Positions 41,978 to 51,370 of a DNA stretch of 64,000 nt are shown here, in pieces (the stretch's first letter is position 1; the number at the start of each line of letters is the position of its first letter). The notes beneath the pieces are model-generated. The model did no database searches. It was not told where the DNA came from and worked only from the letters and a program-made list of their open reading frames with translations. This stretch comes from Nocardioides glacieisoli. Its GTDB lineage: Bacteria; Actinomycetota; Actinomycetes; Propionibacteriales; Nocardioidaceae. The stretch covers positions 186,001 through 250,000 of the forward strand of contig NZ_SDWS01000002.1 of assembly GCF_004137245.1 (NCBI RefSeq), in the 5' to 3' direction. The translations under genes and the position numbers were made by a program.

Positions 41978-42994
41978 TCAGGAGCTGGGGAGGTCCCAGG
42001 TCTCGGCGAGCACGGCGACGCGGTGGTCGAAGGTGTGCTCCGCCAGGGTGCGGCGCCGGCCGGCCTCCCGGATGCCGTCGGACCACTCGCTGTCGCGGGC
42101 TGCTCGGGTGCACAGGTCGACGAGCTCCGCGTCGTCCGACCAGGTGAGGAGGTCCACGCCGGGCTCGTAGAGTCCGCCCAGGTCCGACCGGTCGAGCAGC
42201 TGCAGACCGCCGACCCCGGACGCCTCGAACGTCCGCATGGTCAGGCCGTCCTGGTCGCCGTGGATGTTGAGGGTCGCGACGGCGGCTGCCATCTCGCGGT
42301 AGGCGTCGGCACGGGAGAGGTCGCGGGCCGAGGGGAGGTCGGGACGTCGCCACGCCCACGTGCGGAGCCGGTCGACCGGGTGAGTGGACCAGTCCCGTCC
42401 GAACGCGCGGACCGGGACGTCCCTCTCCGCGAGCATCGCGAGGACCCGCTCGCGGTTCGCGTAGCGAGCCCCGACGAACACCACCTCGTCGTTGCGCGTG
42501 CGCGCGTCCGGCTCGACGAGCCTGTGGTCGAAGGCGAGCGGCAACCACCGACTGTCGATCCCCGCCGCGCGGAAGGCCACGTCGTCCAGTGGTGAGTACG
42601 TCGCCACCGGGCCCGTCGCCGCCAGTCGCTCGAGGTCCCAGCGGGTGCGTCGCACCTCGTCGTACAACCACGTCACCCGAGGCAGGCGCAGCTCGTCGAG
42701 GAGCTCCCAGAAGGGGTCCTGGAGGGTGTCGCCCTTCACCACCACGACCACGTCCGGGCGCGCGGCCCGGACGGACTCGGTGGCGAGCTCGGTCTGGGCC
42801 CGGGCGAGGCCGCGGAGGTCCCCGAGGCGCGTACGACGGGGGAGCTCGTGCCGGAGGTGGTGCCACAGGCGGTCTCGCAGACCCGCGTTGTGGTCGTAGA
42901 CCACGGTCGTCACGGTGTGCCCACCGGCCTCGAGCGCGGCCGCGATGGACGCCCAGTAGCCGTGGAACGCCGGACTGACGAGGTGGACCCGCAC
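41978..42994 (-). CDS. CgeB-like glycosyltransferase (GT-B, Glyco_trans_1_2)
   Basis: 338 aa. The N-terminal part runs VHLVSPAFHGYWASIAAALEAGGHTV and VVVVKGDTLQDPFWELL, as in DUF3880/CgeB proteins. The C-terminal part has LNIHGDQDGLTMRTFEASGVGGLQLLDRSDLGGLYEPGVDLLTW, where TMRTFEAxGxGG is the donor-binding signature of CgeB and spore-coat glycosyltransferases. Start is GTG 42994, with a TAGGCT box at 43044-43049 upstream. It stands alone between the acetyltransferase and acyltransferase-3 genes. Confidence 0.85.
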   Translation of the reverse strand: MRVHLVSPAFHGYWASIAAALEAGGHTVTTVVYDHNAGLRDRLWHHLRHELPRRTRLGDLRGLARAQTELATESVRAARPDVVVVVKGDTLQDPFWELLDELRLPRVTWLYDEVRRTRWDLERLAATGPVATYSPLDDVAFRAAGIDSRWLPLAFDHRLVEPDARTRNDEVVFVGARYANRERVLAMLAERDVPVRAFGRDWSTHPVDRLRTWAWRRPDLPSARDLSRADAYREMAAAVATLNIHGDQDGLTMRTFEASGVGGLQLLDRSDLGGLYEPGVDLLTWSDDAELVDLCTRAARDSEWSDGIREAGRRRTLAEHTFDHRVAVLAETWDLPSS

Positions 42995-43066
42995 GCGATC
43001 AGGCCGCCGCGAGGACGACGGAGAGTGAGTGCGCCACGACGACAGCCTAGTGATGCGGGCCGGGGC

Positions 43067-44134
43067 TCAGCGCAGGGAAGGCACGGGGAGTCGCGTGCGC
43101 GCTGCGCGGACGATGCGGCGCTGGGCGGGCTTCTCGACGAGGTGGTGGAGGGCTGCCGCCGCCAGACCGGCGAGGAGGAACGTGCCGAGCGTGTAGAGCG
43201 CTCCCACCGGCTTGCTCGGGAAGAGGGTGACGTACTGCTCGACGGTGAAAAGGACTTGGCCGTGGAGGAGGTAGAAAGCGAAGGACAGTTCGCCCGCGTA
43301 GACCAGCGCCCGGTGCTGCAGCAGTCCCGGCGTCCCGCGGAGGTCGGCTCCCGCCGCGGCGGCGATCAGGAGGGCGAATGCGGGCAGCAGGATCACCTCC
43401 GGGATGGCACCCGGAAGGCTGCCATCGGGAACGCTGATCGCCAGCACGACGACGCCAGCTGCGGCGATGGCTGCCGGCACCGGGAACCGCGGACGCCAAC
43501 CGTCGCGCACCAGGACGGCGATGACGACCCCGGCGACGAATTCGCTCAGCCGCAGTGCGGGCTGCTCGTAGAGGTAGTAGTTGATCCCGCCCTCGGGGTT
43601 TCTCTCCACGAGTGACCAGACGAGCCGGACCGCGAGGGTGAGTCCGATGAGAGCGCCTGCGCCCCACATGAACCGATGGCGCTCGACGCGGTGGCTCGCG
43701 ACGATGATCAGGGGGGCGACTGCATAGAAGAAGGCCTCGACGCTCAACGACCACGAGACCCCGTTCAACGTGTTAAGTGGCGGTGGTGCCCACGCCTGGA
43801 GCAGCAACAGGTTGGCGACGACGCTCTCCCACGTGATGCGCGGATCGGTCGGGGCGAAGGCGACGACGCCGGTCGCGAGCGCGACGACGTGGGCCGGCCA
43901 GATACGCGCGAACCGGCGCACGTAGAACAGGCGGGTTTCGTCCCCGGGTCGCCACGCCCAGGTGAGCACGAAGCCGGAAAGGACGAAGAAGAACGCGACG
44001 CCGGCGCTGCCGTAGCGGACGTATCGGTCCCAGATGAGCCAGTTGTTCTCGTTGCCGCAGTGGTGCAGGAATACCGCCAGAGCGGCGAAGGCACGCAGGC
44101 TCGTCAGTCGGCGGAGGTCGGCCCCGGTGTCCAC
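43067..44134 (-). CDS. acyltransferase-3 (OafA-type) membrane protein
   Basis: 355 aa from GTG 44134. About ten transmembrane helices are present. The family active-site region is RLTSLRAFAALAVFLHHCGNE at the start, with the His of FLHH in place of the usual motif. VAFFFVLSGFVLTWAW and GVSWSLSVEAFFYAVAP follow. It would acylate a polysaccharide sugar from the cytoplasmic acyl donor. A longer reading begins inside the neighbouring GT17 gene and is not supported. GTG 44134 precedes the first helix by a short leader. Confidence 0.85.
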   Translation of the reverse strand: MDTGADLRRLTSLRAFAALAVFLHHCGNENNWLIWDRYVRYGSAGVAFFFVLSGFVLTWAWRPGDETRLFYVRRFARIWPAHVVALATGVVAFAPTDPRITWESVVANLLLLQAWAPPPLNTLNGVSWSLSVEAFFYAVAPLIIVASHRVERHRFMWGAGALIGLTLAVRLVWSLVERNPEGGINYYLYEQPALRLSEFVAGVVIAVLVRDGWRPRFPVPAAIAAAGVVVLAISVPDGSLPGAIPEVILLPAFALLIAAAAGADLRGTPGLLQHRALVYAGELSFAFYLLHGQVLFTVEQYVTLFPSKPVGALYTLGTFLLAGLAAAALHHLVEKPAQRRIVRAARTRLPVPSLR

Positions 44135-44211
44135 GCCGTCACAGTAGGTGAGGACCGCGCGGTGGAGGTCGACTTCGACGATGGTCGTGGGCGCTGCTGC
44201 GGGCGTCGCCC

Positions 44212-44217
44212 TAGGCT
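44212..44217 (+). promoter_or_regulatory. -10 hexamer of the first GT17 gene
   Basis: TAGGCT ends 6 nt before GTG 44224. Confidence 0.5.
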
Positions 44218-44223
44218 GCGCGG

Positions 44224-45213
44224 GTGACTCAGCGCCCAATGGTCGTAGACGCATTTCCGTTCAACAACGAGTTGGACCTGCTGCGGCTTCGGATCGACTA
44301 CCTGGCCGACCACGTCGATCACTTCATTGTCGTCGAATCGCCGCGAACTTTCACCGGGCAGGCGAAACCGCTCCACCTGACGGAGAACATGGAGTCCTTC
44401 GCAGACGTCGCGGACCGGCTGACAATCGCGACCTACGACGCGGGCGACGCTGCGACAGCATGGGATCGCGAGAAGCTGTCGCGCGCTGCGATCCGTTCGG
44501 AGCTAGCAGCAATGCCGACGGATGCCATCGCGCTCTTGGGCGACGTGGACGAGTTTCCCAGCAGGTCGCAGCTCGCCAATCTTCGGGACGTCGAGTCGCT
44601 GGTGATCGTCCCGCTGGAAACGTTCTATCGGCGGGCCAACTGGCTCATCGAGAGCAACACGCCGTGGGTGAGGATGGCTGCCGTGCCTGTCGGACAGATC
44701 CCGCCTGACTTGCATGAGGTCAGGGCTGGCGTCGATGCCGGGTCAATCGGCGGTGAACCTGGAGCTCACCTGTCCTTCATGGGATTCGGCCCAGAAGAGC
44801 TCGCCGACAAGCTCATGGCCTTCAGCCACACCGAGTATCAATTCGCCGCTTCGGCCGCCGCTCGCGTGCTGGAGGTGTCTGACAGCCTCGCGCTCGATCA
44901 TTTTGGGCGATGTGACCTCCCCGGCTGGGGAGTCCTGCAGGTGGGGCGCGAACGTCATGAGCGCGAGCTCCACCGTTGGCTGCGAGCGCGCCGGCCCGAG
45001 TGGTTCGCCCCGCGTCCGCGCGCCACTCAGATGTGGCGGGAGATGAACGCTGCTGTCATCGATGCCGCCATGCAAACTCAGGACGCCACCCTGCTGGGCC
45101 GATTGGGGACGCGCAGCACCCTGCGGCATCCTGCGGCTTATCACGCCATTCGCATACGAGCACGCCGGATAGCTGGCCGGATACGTCATCGCCGCGGTGC
45201 CTCTCGCGAGTGA
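44224..45213 (+). CDS. GT17-family glycosyltransferase, copy 1
   Basis: 329 aa. DAFPFNNELDLLRLRIDYLADHVDHFIVVESPRTFTGQ is the signature opening of GT17, the family of eukaryotic beta-1,4-GlcNAc-transferase III. ALLGDVDEFPSRSQ supplies the DxD metal motif, and FYRRANWLIES follows. Many bacterial homologues sit in polysaccharide loci without known specificity. The gene has more A and T at third positions than its neighbours, which suggests later acquisition. A close paralogue follows in the same direction at 45396. Confidence 0.85.
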   Translation: MTQRPMVVDAFPFNNELDLLRLRIDYLADHVDHFIVVESPRTFTGQAKPLHLTENMESFADVADRLTIATYDAGDAATAWDREKLSRAAIRSELAAMPTDAIALLGDVDEFPSRSQLANLRDVESLVIVPLETFYRRANWLIESNTPWVRMAAVPVGQIPPDLHEVRAGVDAGSIGGEPGAHLSFMGFGPEELADKLMAFSHTEYQFAASAAARVLEVSDSLALDHFGRCDLPGWGVLQVGRERHERELHRWLRARRPEWFAPRPRATQMWREMNAAVIDAAMQTQDATLLGRLGTRSTLRHPAAYHAIRIRARRIAGRIRHRRGASRE

Positions 45214-45382
45214 CGGCGACGGGATGACCCGCGGTTGGACTTGACGCGTGCCAACGCGCACCGCGCAGGGCTATCGGCACGGTCGCTCAGCGATTTCATG
45301 TCATCGATCAGCCGGCTGCCCCCTCGCCACCGCAGTGAGGTGAATGGACGCAGGCTTGCGTGCCAAGACCGGTGGTCCCGTC

Positions 45383-45388
45383 TAGGGT
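45383..45388 (+). promoter_or_regulatory. -10 hexamer of the second GT17 gene
   Basis: TAGGGT ends 7 nt before GTG 45396. The 182-bp gap before it holds no gene. Confidence 0.5.
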
Positions 45389-45395
45389 CGGAGTT

Positions 45396-46382
45396 GTGAC
45401 GACCCGCCGCCCTTTCGTCGACGCCACGCTGATCAACGACGAACTGGACCTACTGCTGCTCCGCATGCGGTGGCTGGCACCTCATGTCGACCACTTCTAC
45501 GTGGCCGAGTCGGCGGAGACCTACACCGGGCACCTGAAGCCGATGCACCTGTCGGAGAACCTCGACATGTTCGAGGAGTTCGCGGGGCAGCTCACCGTCA
45601 TCACCTACGGAGGGTCGGCCGACCGCGTCGAGTGGAAGCGTGAGGAGATCGCGCGCGACTCCCTCCGGCAGGCGGTCGCCGAGCTAGACCCGAGGACCAT
45701 CGTGTATTTCTCCGACCTGGACGAGCTTCCGAGTGAGACGCAGATCCGTGCCATGAAGGTAATCGACACGCCGCACTCCGTCCCGCTCGACACCTTCTAC
45801 CGTCGCGCGAACTGGCGCCTTGAGTGCGAGAGTCCGATCAGCGTGGCGCGCGCGACGCCGGTGAGCACCCTCCCGGCCAACTTCACGAGCTTCCGCTGGC
45901 CGGAGGGCGAGGCGTCGTTCCCGGACTTGGCAGGTGAACGAGGGGGTCACTTCAGCTACCTGGGATTCACTGCCGACCGGCTGGCGTCGAAGCTCGCGGC
46001 CTTCAGCCACTCCGAGTTCGTCTTTGCCAAAGATGCGGCCGATCACCTCCTGACGGTCTCGGACGCCCTTGTGCTCGATCACTTCGGGCGCTCGCGACTT
46101 CCCGGCGGCGGGTTGCTGACGGTGCTGGCCTCGCCGGAGTGGAGCGACCTCCATCGATGGCTGTACGCCCGGCGCCCGGAGTGGTTCGACGAGCGACGGC
46201 CGCCCAACGCAATCTGGCGGCGCATCAACGCGGCCGCCATCGACGACGCTATGCGCGAGCAGCACCTCGGGCGGCTGGAGCGCGTGGGTGGGCCCTCCGT
46301 GTTGCGGGAGCCGGCCACCAAGCGGGTGATCCGGTCACAGCTAGGCCCGTTCAAGCGGAGGCTGCTGCGCCAACCGCGCTGA
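45396..46382 (+). CDS. GT17-family glycosyltransferase, copy 2
   Basis: 328 aa. It is alignable end to end with the preceding gene: VDATLINDELDLLLLRMRWLAPHVDHFYVAESAETYTGH, YFSDLDELPSETQ (DxD) and LDTFYRRANWRLE. The C-terminal region around HRWLYARRPEWFDE is also shared. The pair therefore arose by duplication or joint acquisition and probably adds two residues in sequence. GTG 45396 is supported by a TAGGGT box. Its stop abuts that of the convergent GT2 gene. Confidence 0.85.
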   Translation: MTTRRPFVDATLINDELDLLLLRMRWLAPHVDHFYVAESAETYTGHLKPMHLSENLDMFEEFAGQLTVITYGGSADRVEWKREEIARDSLRQAVAELDPRTIVYFSDLDELPSETQIRAMKVIDTPHSVPLDTFYRRANWRLECESPISVARATPVSTLPANFTSFRWPEGEASFPDLAGERGGHFSYLGFTADRLASKLAAFSHSEFVFAKDAADHLLTVSDALVLDHFGRSRLPGGGLLTVLASPEWSDLHRWLYARRPEWFDERRPPNAIWRRINAAAIDDAMREQHLGRLERVGGPSVLREPATKRVIRSQLGPFKRRLLRQPR

Positions 46383-47327
46383 TTAGCCGCCTCGGTTTGC
46401 CGCCATGGCCGTCGACGGTGCCAGACGGGCACGCCGCCACTCGCGGTGCCAGGCGAGTCGCGGGGCCGACGCGCGCCCCGTTGCTCGCAGCATCAAGCGG
46501 CACACGAGGTTCAGCACGGCGACCGCCATGAGCGTGCCCCTCGCCGCCCGCTCGCCCCCGAACTTTCTCGCGTAAAGAAGGCGCGACCGGATCATCCGTT
46601 CGCCGACGTCGACGATGCCGATGGTCGAGGCGCCACCGGTGTGCGTAACGGTCAGGTCGGGAAGTAGCCAGGCTGGCACGCCGCGGTCGCCGAGCCGCCG
46701 TTGGAGGTCGACCTCCTCCGAATACATGTAGTAGCCCTCGTCGAACCCCCCGGCGGCGGCGAAGACCTCGCGCGGAAGAACGAGGAGCGAACCCTGGAGC
46801 CAGTCGACGCGTTGGGGCCGCTCTCCGCGGGGTAGCACGTAGCCGGCCAGCCTGAGCATCCATTGCGACCGGTTGAAGCGTTGGAGGGGTAGTGCGGTCG
46901 TCACGGCGAGGTGCCGCGCCGTCGGGAAGCGACGGCCGGTGTGCTCGGGACGCCCCTGCTCGTCGGCCGATGCGGGTCCGACGACTGCAGGCATAAGTGG
47001 TTGGGCCTGCTCGATGAGCTGCGCCAGCAGCGTCGGTCCGATCCGAACGTCGCTGTTCGCGATCAACAACCAGTCCCCGGAGGCCTTGGCGGCACCGGTG
47101 TTGACCGCGGCCCCAAAGCCGCCGTTGTGCTCACGGTGGATGACCTCCACCCCCACGGTCTCAGGGAAGGGCGTCGGTGAGTGGTCGTCGACGACGATGA
47201 TTTGCCGAGTGACGGACGGGCTCTGATGGCGAAGGTCGTCAACGAGAGCCAAGGCGTGACGAGGATCGCCGTAGTGCGGGATGACGACGCTCACAAGGGG
47301 CGACGCGTCTGCGGCGCCACGGCTCAC
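46383..47327 (-). CDS. GT2-family glycosyltransferase (rhamnosyl/galactosyl type)
   Basis: 314 aa GT-A fold. VSVVIPHYGDPRHALALVDDL starts the nucleotide-binding half, NSDVRIGP gives the metal-binding acidic motif, and GGFDEGYYMYSEEVDLQRRLGDRG is the acceptor/catalytic block of the WcaA/rhamnosyltransferase group. The C-terminal 60 residues are hydrophobic-basic and may touch the membrane. The gene closely resembles the C-terminal half of the two-domain GT2 protein at 58864. It is co-translated with the ABC flippase gene by a GTGA overlap. Confidence 0.9.
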   Translation of the reverse strand: MSRGAADASPLVSVVIPHYGDPRHALALVDDLRHQSPSVTRQIIVVDDHSPTPFPETVGVEVIHREHNGGFGAAVNTGAAKASGDWLLIANSDVRIGPTLLAQLIEQAQPLMPAVVGPASADEQGRPEHTGRRFPTARHLAVTTALPLQRFNRSQWMLRLAGYVLPRGERPQRVDWLQGSLLVLPREVFAAAGGFDEGYYMYSEEVDLQRRLGDRGVPAWLLPDLTVTHTGGASTIGIVDVGERMIRSRLLYARKFGGERAARGTLMAVAVLNLVCRLMLRATGRASAPRLAWHREWRRARLAPSTAMAANRGG

Positions 47328-49183
47328 GAGGAGGCGCTCTCCAAAGGAGCGAGAGAGCCCAGCTCGACCATGCGGGCGAACTCGGCATCGGCGCGTGCGA
47401 CCTCGTCGAACGTGCCGACAGCTGCGACCCGGCCGTGCCTGAGGAACACGAGCTGGTCGCACATCCGGACGGTCGAGAGCCGGTGCGCGACGATGATCAT
47501 CGAGAGCGATCCGGAGAGCCGCTGAATGGTGTCGGTCACGCGGCGCTCGGTGATGTTGTCGAGAGCCGAGGTCGCCTCGTCGAGCACGAGCAGCTGGGGC
47601 TTCGCATAGAGAGCACGGGCGATCCCGATCCGTTGCCGTTGTCCCCCCGACAGCCGGGCGCCTCGCTCTCCCATACTGGTCTCGAGCCCGTCGGGGAGGC
47701 TGGCGACGAACTCGTCGAGGTCGGCCTGGGTGACGGCTGCGCGCAGCGACTCTTGGTCGACGTCGTTGGCCTCGACGCCGAAGGTGATGTTCTCCCGCAG
47801 AGTGCCGTCAGTGAACCACACCTCCTGCGGCACCAGCCCGATGCCGGCACGCCAGGCGGGAAGGTCGTCGGTGATGTCGACGCCATCGACCCGGATCGTG
47901 CCTTGTGTGGGCTCGTGCATGCCGAGGATCAGGTCGACCAGCGTGCTCTTGCCCGCACCGCTTCCGCCCACAAGGGCGAGGGACCTCCCGTTCTCAAGCG
48001 TCATGCTGACGTCGTTGAGCACAGAGTTGTCCCCGTCGGGATAGGTGAAGCTGACGTTCTCGATCGTCAGCTTCTGCTGGAGGGGGAGGGCGTGAGCCGG
48101 CTTCTCGGTCGTTGCGGCCGACTCGCGGGCTGCCAGCACGTCACGGACCACATCAACGACCACCGGGTCGGAGTTCCGCATGCTGCCGAAGGTGGAGATC
48201 AACCTGACAACGCTCGGAAGAGTGCGGTATCCGGCTGCTGCGAACATCGCCACCACGCCGAGCGCGGCGTCCGTCGCGTTCGTCGCGAAGACGGTCGCCA
48301 CCAGGCCGCCGAGACCGATGATGAACATGATTTCCATGACGTGCTTGGGCAGGTCGTTGAGGAACATGGTGGTGCGGTCCGCGCGAGCGATATCGAGTCG
48401 CGCCTTGGTGAACCGGTGGAGGAAGAAATCGTAGGTGCTGCGGAGCTTGATCTCCTTGACGCCACCGAGGGCGTTGATCGCGGCACCGAAGACGTCTACC
48501 TGCGCCTCGTGCGAGATCCGCCCATACTCCACCAGCCTCGGTTGGGTGATGCGCGCGTACGCGTATGCGGCGATCCCGAAGTAGAGAACCAGGCCGATGG
48601 TGGGCAGGGGAGCTACGACCACGAGCAGCCCGATCACAGCGGTCACGGTCACGGTCTCGGTCACGACGTTGATGCCACCCATGGCAACCGAGCCATAGGC
48701 ACGGCCGACGGCATCCGTGCAGTTGCGCAGGAGCTCGCCCGTGTGACGCGCCTTGTGCAGGGAGTAGGGGCCGGTGAGGTAGTACTCGAGCATCTCGCGT
48801 GACGTGTCCACCTGCTGGCGCATCATGACGCCGAGCAGCCACCACCTGAAGGCGAGACCCACGAGGCCCTTCAGCAGGAAGCCGCCTAGGACGGTGCCCG
48901 CGAGAACGATGGCGAGGGTGGTCGCGTTGGTGATCCCCAGTAAGTCAGCAACCCGCCCGGGAGCACCCTCGTCAGGTGGAGTACCGGTGACCAGCTGCAT
49001 GAGGGGGACGACCGCGGTGACCGATGCCACCTCGATGCCGGCCATCACGAGCGAGCCCAGCACCGCAAGCAGGAGGCGCCGCCTGGCCTTCGGCCCGAAC
49101 AGCACACCGGTGCCTGGCGGGACCCTGAGGAGCTGGCCGGCTGACTTCCACGCCTTCTGCCCGAGGTTCAAAGGCAGTGGCAC
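47324..49183 (-). CDS. PglK-like ABC transporter (permease plus ATPase), probable glycolipid flippase
   Basis: 619 aa type IV half-transporter. Six transmembrane helices lie in about 37-345. The nucleotide-binding domain has Walker A GGSGAGKST (406-414), Q-loop Gln453, signature LSGGQ (511-515), Walker B LLVLDEA (531-537) and the H-loop in VAHRLS (about 566). The hydrophobic core resembles PglK, which flips lipid-linked oligosaccharides. It acts as a homodimer at the inner membrane and is coupled by GTGA to a GT2 gene, so both belong to repeat-unit export. Start GTG 49183 is divergent from the gene at 49320. Confidence 0.9.
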   Translation of the reverse strand: MPLPLNLGQKAWKSAGQLLRVPPGTGVLFGPKARRRLLLAVLGSLVMAGIEVASVTAVVPLMQLVTGTPPDEGAPGRVADLLGITNATTLAIVLAGTVLGGFLLKGLVGLAFRWWLLGVMMRQQVDTSREMLEYYLTGPYSLHKARHTGELLRNCTDAVGRAYGSVAMGGINVVTETVTVTAVIGLLVVVAPLPTIGLVLYFGIAAYAYARITQPRLVEYGRISHEAQVDVFGAAINALGGVKEIKLRSTYDFFLHRFTKARLDIARADRTTMFLNDLPKHVMEIMFIIGLGGLVATVFATNATDAALGVVAMFAAAGYRTLPSVVRLISTFGSMRNSDPVVVDVVRDVLAARESAATTEKPAHALPLQQKLTIENVSFTYPDGDNSVLNDVSMTLENGRSLALVGGSGAGKSTLVDLILGMHEPTQGTIRVDGVDITDDLPAWRAGIGLVPQEVWFTDGTLRENITFGVEANDVDQESLRAAVTQADLDEFVASLPDGLETSMGERGARLSGGQRQRIGIARALYAKPQLLVLDEATSALDNITERRVTDTIQRLSGSLSMIIVAHRLSTVRMCDQLVFLRHGRVAAVGTFDEVARADAEFARMVELGSLAPLESASS

Positions 49184-49307
49184 GTCACACCGTCCTTCGT
49201 CGTCGTCCCTCTATGGCGACACCTCGCTGGCGCCGTGACAAAGGTACACGCGGGACCGAGGTGGGCCCGGGCGTTCCATAGAACCGGGTGCGGCCGGTTG
49301 GATTGGC

Positions 49308-49313
49308 TACCCT
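49308..49313 (+). promoter_or_regulatory. -10 hexamer of the 49.3-51.3 kb glycosyltransferase pair
   Basis: TACCCT ends 6 nt before GTG 49320. Confidence 0.5.
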
Positions 49314-49319
49314 CCGAAC

Positions 49320-50405
49320 GTGATCCGGTTCATGGCCCCCGACCTCCCGACACCGAGTGGCGGCATCAAGGTCATCTACCGCTACGTCGAGCACCTGTGC
49401 GCGTTGGGGTATGACGCACGGGTCTGGCACGGGACGCCCGGTTTCCGCTACGACTCCTGGGGATCGACGGCCCCCGTGGACACGGGAGTGCGGCTCGACT
49501 TCGACGCCGGCGACGTGCTCGTGATGCCGGAGACTGGGGGCTCCAAGTGGAGCTTCCTGTCGCAGGGCCAACCGGTCGTGATGCTGTGCCAGGGCATGGA
49601 TTTCGTCTTCGCGAACTCGGACTTCCTGACTGACGAGCCCGGGGCCTACCCGGGCTGGCCCCAGGCCACTGCGGCGTTGGCGGTCTCCGACGCGATCCAC
49701 ACCTTCCTCGAACGCGCCTGCGGCCCCGGATTCCCCCTCCACGACGTGCCCGTCCAGATCGAGGAGTGGTTCCGGCCGGCACCCAAGGAGAAGCGGATCG
49801 CCCTGATGCCTCGGCGCCGACGCGAGGACCTGCTGGGTGCGGTGCAGCTCGTCCGCCGATCGGGTCGGCTCGGCGACTGGGAGATCGTGCTGATCGACGG
49901 GATGACCCAGCAACAGGTGGCCGACGAGCTTGGGCGGGCAGCAATCTTCCTCTTCGGTGCCGAGCGCGAGGGAGTGGGTCTTCCGGGCGCCGAGGCGATG
50001 GCGGCCGGGTGCTACGTCGTGGGGTTCACCGGCGACGGAGCCAAGGAGTACATGCTCCCGGAGCACGCCTCCGTCATCGCCGACTCCGACGTGGTGGACA
50101 TGTGCGACCGTACGCTCGAGGCCATGCACTGGTTCGAGCACGATCGCGCGACGTTCGACGATCGAGCCCGGCGCGGCCACGACTGGGTGCGCTCACGGCA
50201 CAGCGGCGACTTGGTGCGCGAGCGGTTGCGGACCGCGTTCGAGGAGATCACAGCGCCTGGCTCGGCGTCCCTCCTGCCCGCGCCGGCGACGCTGTCCCAC
50301 TACCAGGCTCACGGTGCTGCAGGCGATCGCTGGAGTCGAGCGAGGATCTCCGTCCGACGGGCCGGACGGCGCGCCCTCGACCGCGTCGAAGGGCTGCGCG
50401 CATGA
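49320..50405 (+). CDS. GT4-like glycosyltransferase
   Basis: 361 aa. MIRFMAPDLPTPSGGIKVIYRYVEHLCALGYDARV is a GT-B acceptor-domain start with the Gly-rich loop SGGIK. GAEREGVGLPGAEAMAAGCYVVGFTGDGAKEYML is the donor EX7E region. The middle section is short, and the C-terminus has a basic Arg-rich tail. Sugar and linkage are unknown. The fucosyltransferase-like gene overlaps its stop by ATGA, so the two act in one transcript. Confidence 0.8.
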   Translation: MIRFMAPDLPTPSGGIKVIYRYVEHLCALGYDARVWHGTPGFRYDSWGSTAPVDTGVRLDFDAGDVLVMPETGGSKWSFLSQGQPVVMLCQGMDFVFANSDFLTDEPGAYPGWPQATAALAVSDAIHTFLERACGPGFPLHDVPVQIEEWFRPAPKEKRIALMPRRRREDLLGAVQLVRRSGRLGDWEIVLIDGMTQQQVADELGRAAIFLFGAEREGVGLPGAEAMAAGCYVVGFTGDGAKEYMLPEHASVIADSDVVDMCDRTLEAMHWFEHDRATFDDRARRGHDWVRSRHSGDLVRERLRTAFEEITAPGSASLLPAPATLSHYQAHGAAGDRWSRARISVRRAGRRALDRVEGLRA

Positions 50406-51340
50406 TCACCGCCCGGGAGGTGGCGCGCCGGATCGCAGCGCCGGGACTCGGCGTCGCGCGCAGGCGATTCGGGCAGCGAATGATCAACTGGACACCCGAG
50501 TTCATGCGCTTCGGCAATCACCTCTACCTCTGGGCCTGGGCGCACGCCCAGCGTCACGAGGAGCTGTCGCCGCGGGTGCTCATCATGCCGCGTATGCACT
50601 ACTGGATCCCCTACTTCCCGGCCGCGGCACCCTGGCTCATCGAGCGCAGCGACGTGCGCCTGCTGGATCAGCGGGAGCACATCTGGGCGGACCCCCTCAG
50701 TCATACGAGCGACCCACGTGGCTTCACCAACGAGAGTCGCGCCGACTTCATCCGGGACTGGTTGCTCACGTCGCCAGCCCTCGCGACCGTCAACCCGTCC
50801 GCCGACCTCGCCGCTGATGACGTGCTGACGGTCAATGTCCGGCGGGGCGACTACTACAGCGATCCGCAGTACCGCACCGAGTTCGCGTTCGATGTCGCCA
50901 CCTACCTGCGCCTCGCGGTCGAGGCGGCGCTGGCGAAGGACGGCCCGGTCCGACGCATCCACGTGGTCTCCGACGACGTCGACTGGTGCCGTGACACGCT
51001 CACGTGGCTCCCGGACGCGGCGGGCAAGATCACGTTTCCGAAGCCGGGTGAGGGCCCCATCGACAACTTCCGGGACGTGAGCTCGTCCCGCCGCCTGGTC
51101 ATCTCCAACTCGACCTTCTCGATCTGGGGCGCGGCCACGGCTGCGACGGCGCTGGGCGGCGACACCAGCGTATGGGCTCCCGCCTTCTTCCAACGGCGCT
51201 ATGGGCCGGGCCGTTGCTACGAGTACGACCAGGAGTGGAACTTCATCGACGCGCTCCCTGGCGGCTTCCAGCCCGACTGGGTGCTCGAGGGCGCAGTGGT
51301 CGGTCCGTCGGTCAACGACTGGACGCCCGACCGCATCTAG
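50402..51340 (+). CDS. GT11-like (alpha-1,2-fucosyltransferase-type) glycosyltransferase
   Basis: 312 aa. TVNVRRGDYYSDPQYR (144-159) matches the GT11 HxRRGDY donor motif, VVSDDVDWCRDTL the second conserved block, and SNSTFSIWGAATAA the third. FMRFGNHLYLWAWAHA replaces the N-terminal GGLGNQ motif. GT11 enzymes use GDP-L-fucose or related GDP sugars, which fits the gmd genes at 12.9-14.8 kb. It overlaps the previous gene by ATGA. Confidence 0.78.
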   Translation: MITAREVARRIAAPGLGVARRRFGQRMINWTPEFMRFGNHLYLWAWAHAQRHEELSPRVLIMPRMHYWIPYFPAAAPWLIERSDVRLLDQREHIWADPLSHTSDPRGFTNESRADFIRDWLLTSPALATVNPSADLAADDVLTVNVRRGDYYSDPQYRTEFAFDVATYLRLAVEAALAKDGPVRRIHVVSDDVDWCRDTLTWLPDAAGKITFPKPGEGPIDNFRDVSSSRRLVISNSTFSIWGAATAATALGGDTSVWAPAFFQRRYGPGRCYEYDQEWNFIDALPGGFQPDWVLEGAVVGPSVNDWTPDRI

Positions 51341-51370
51341 CTCGCGTCAGGGCGTCGGCACGGCGCCGAC

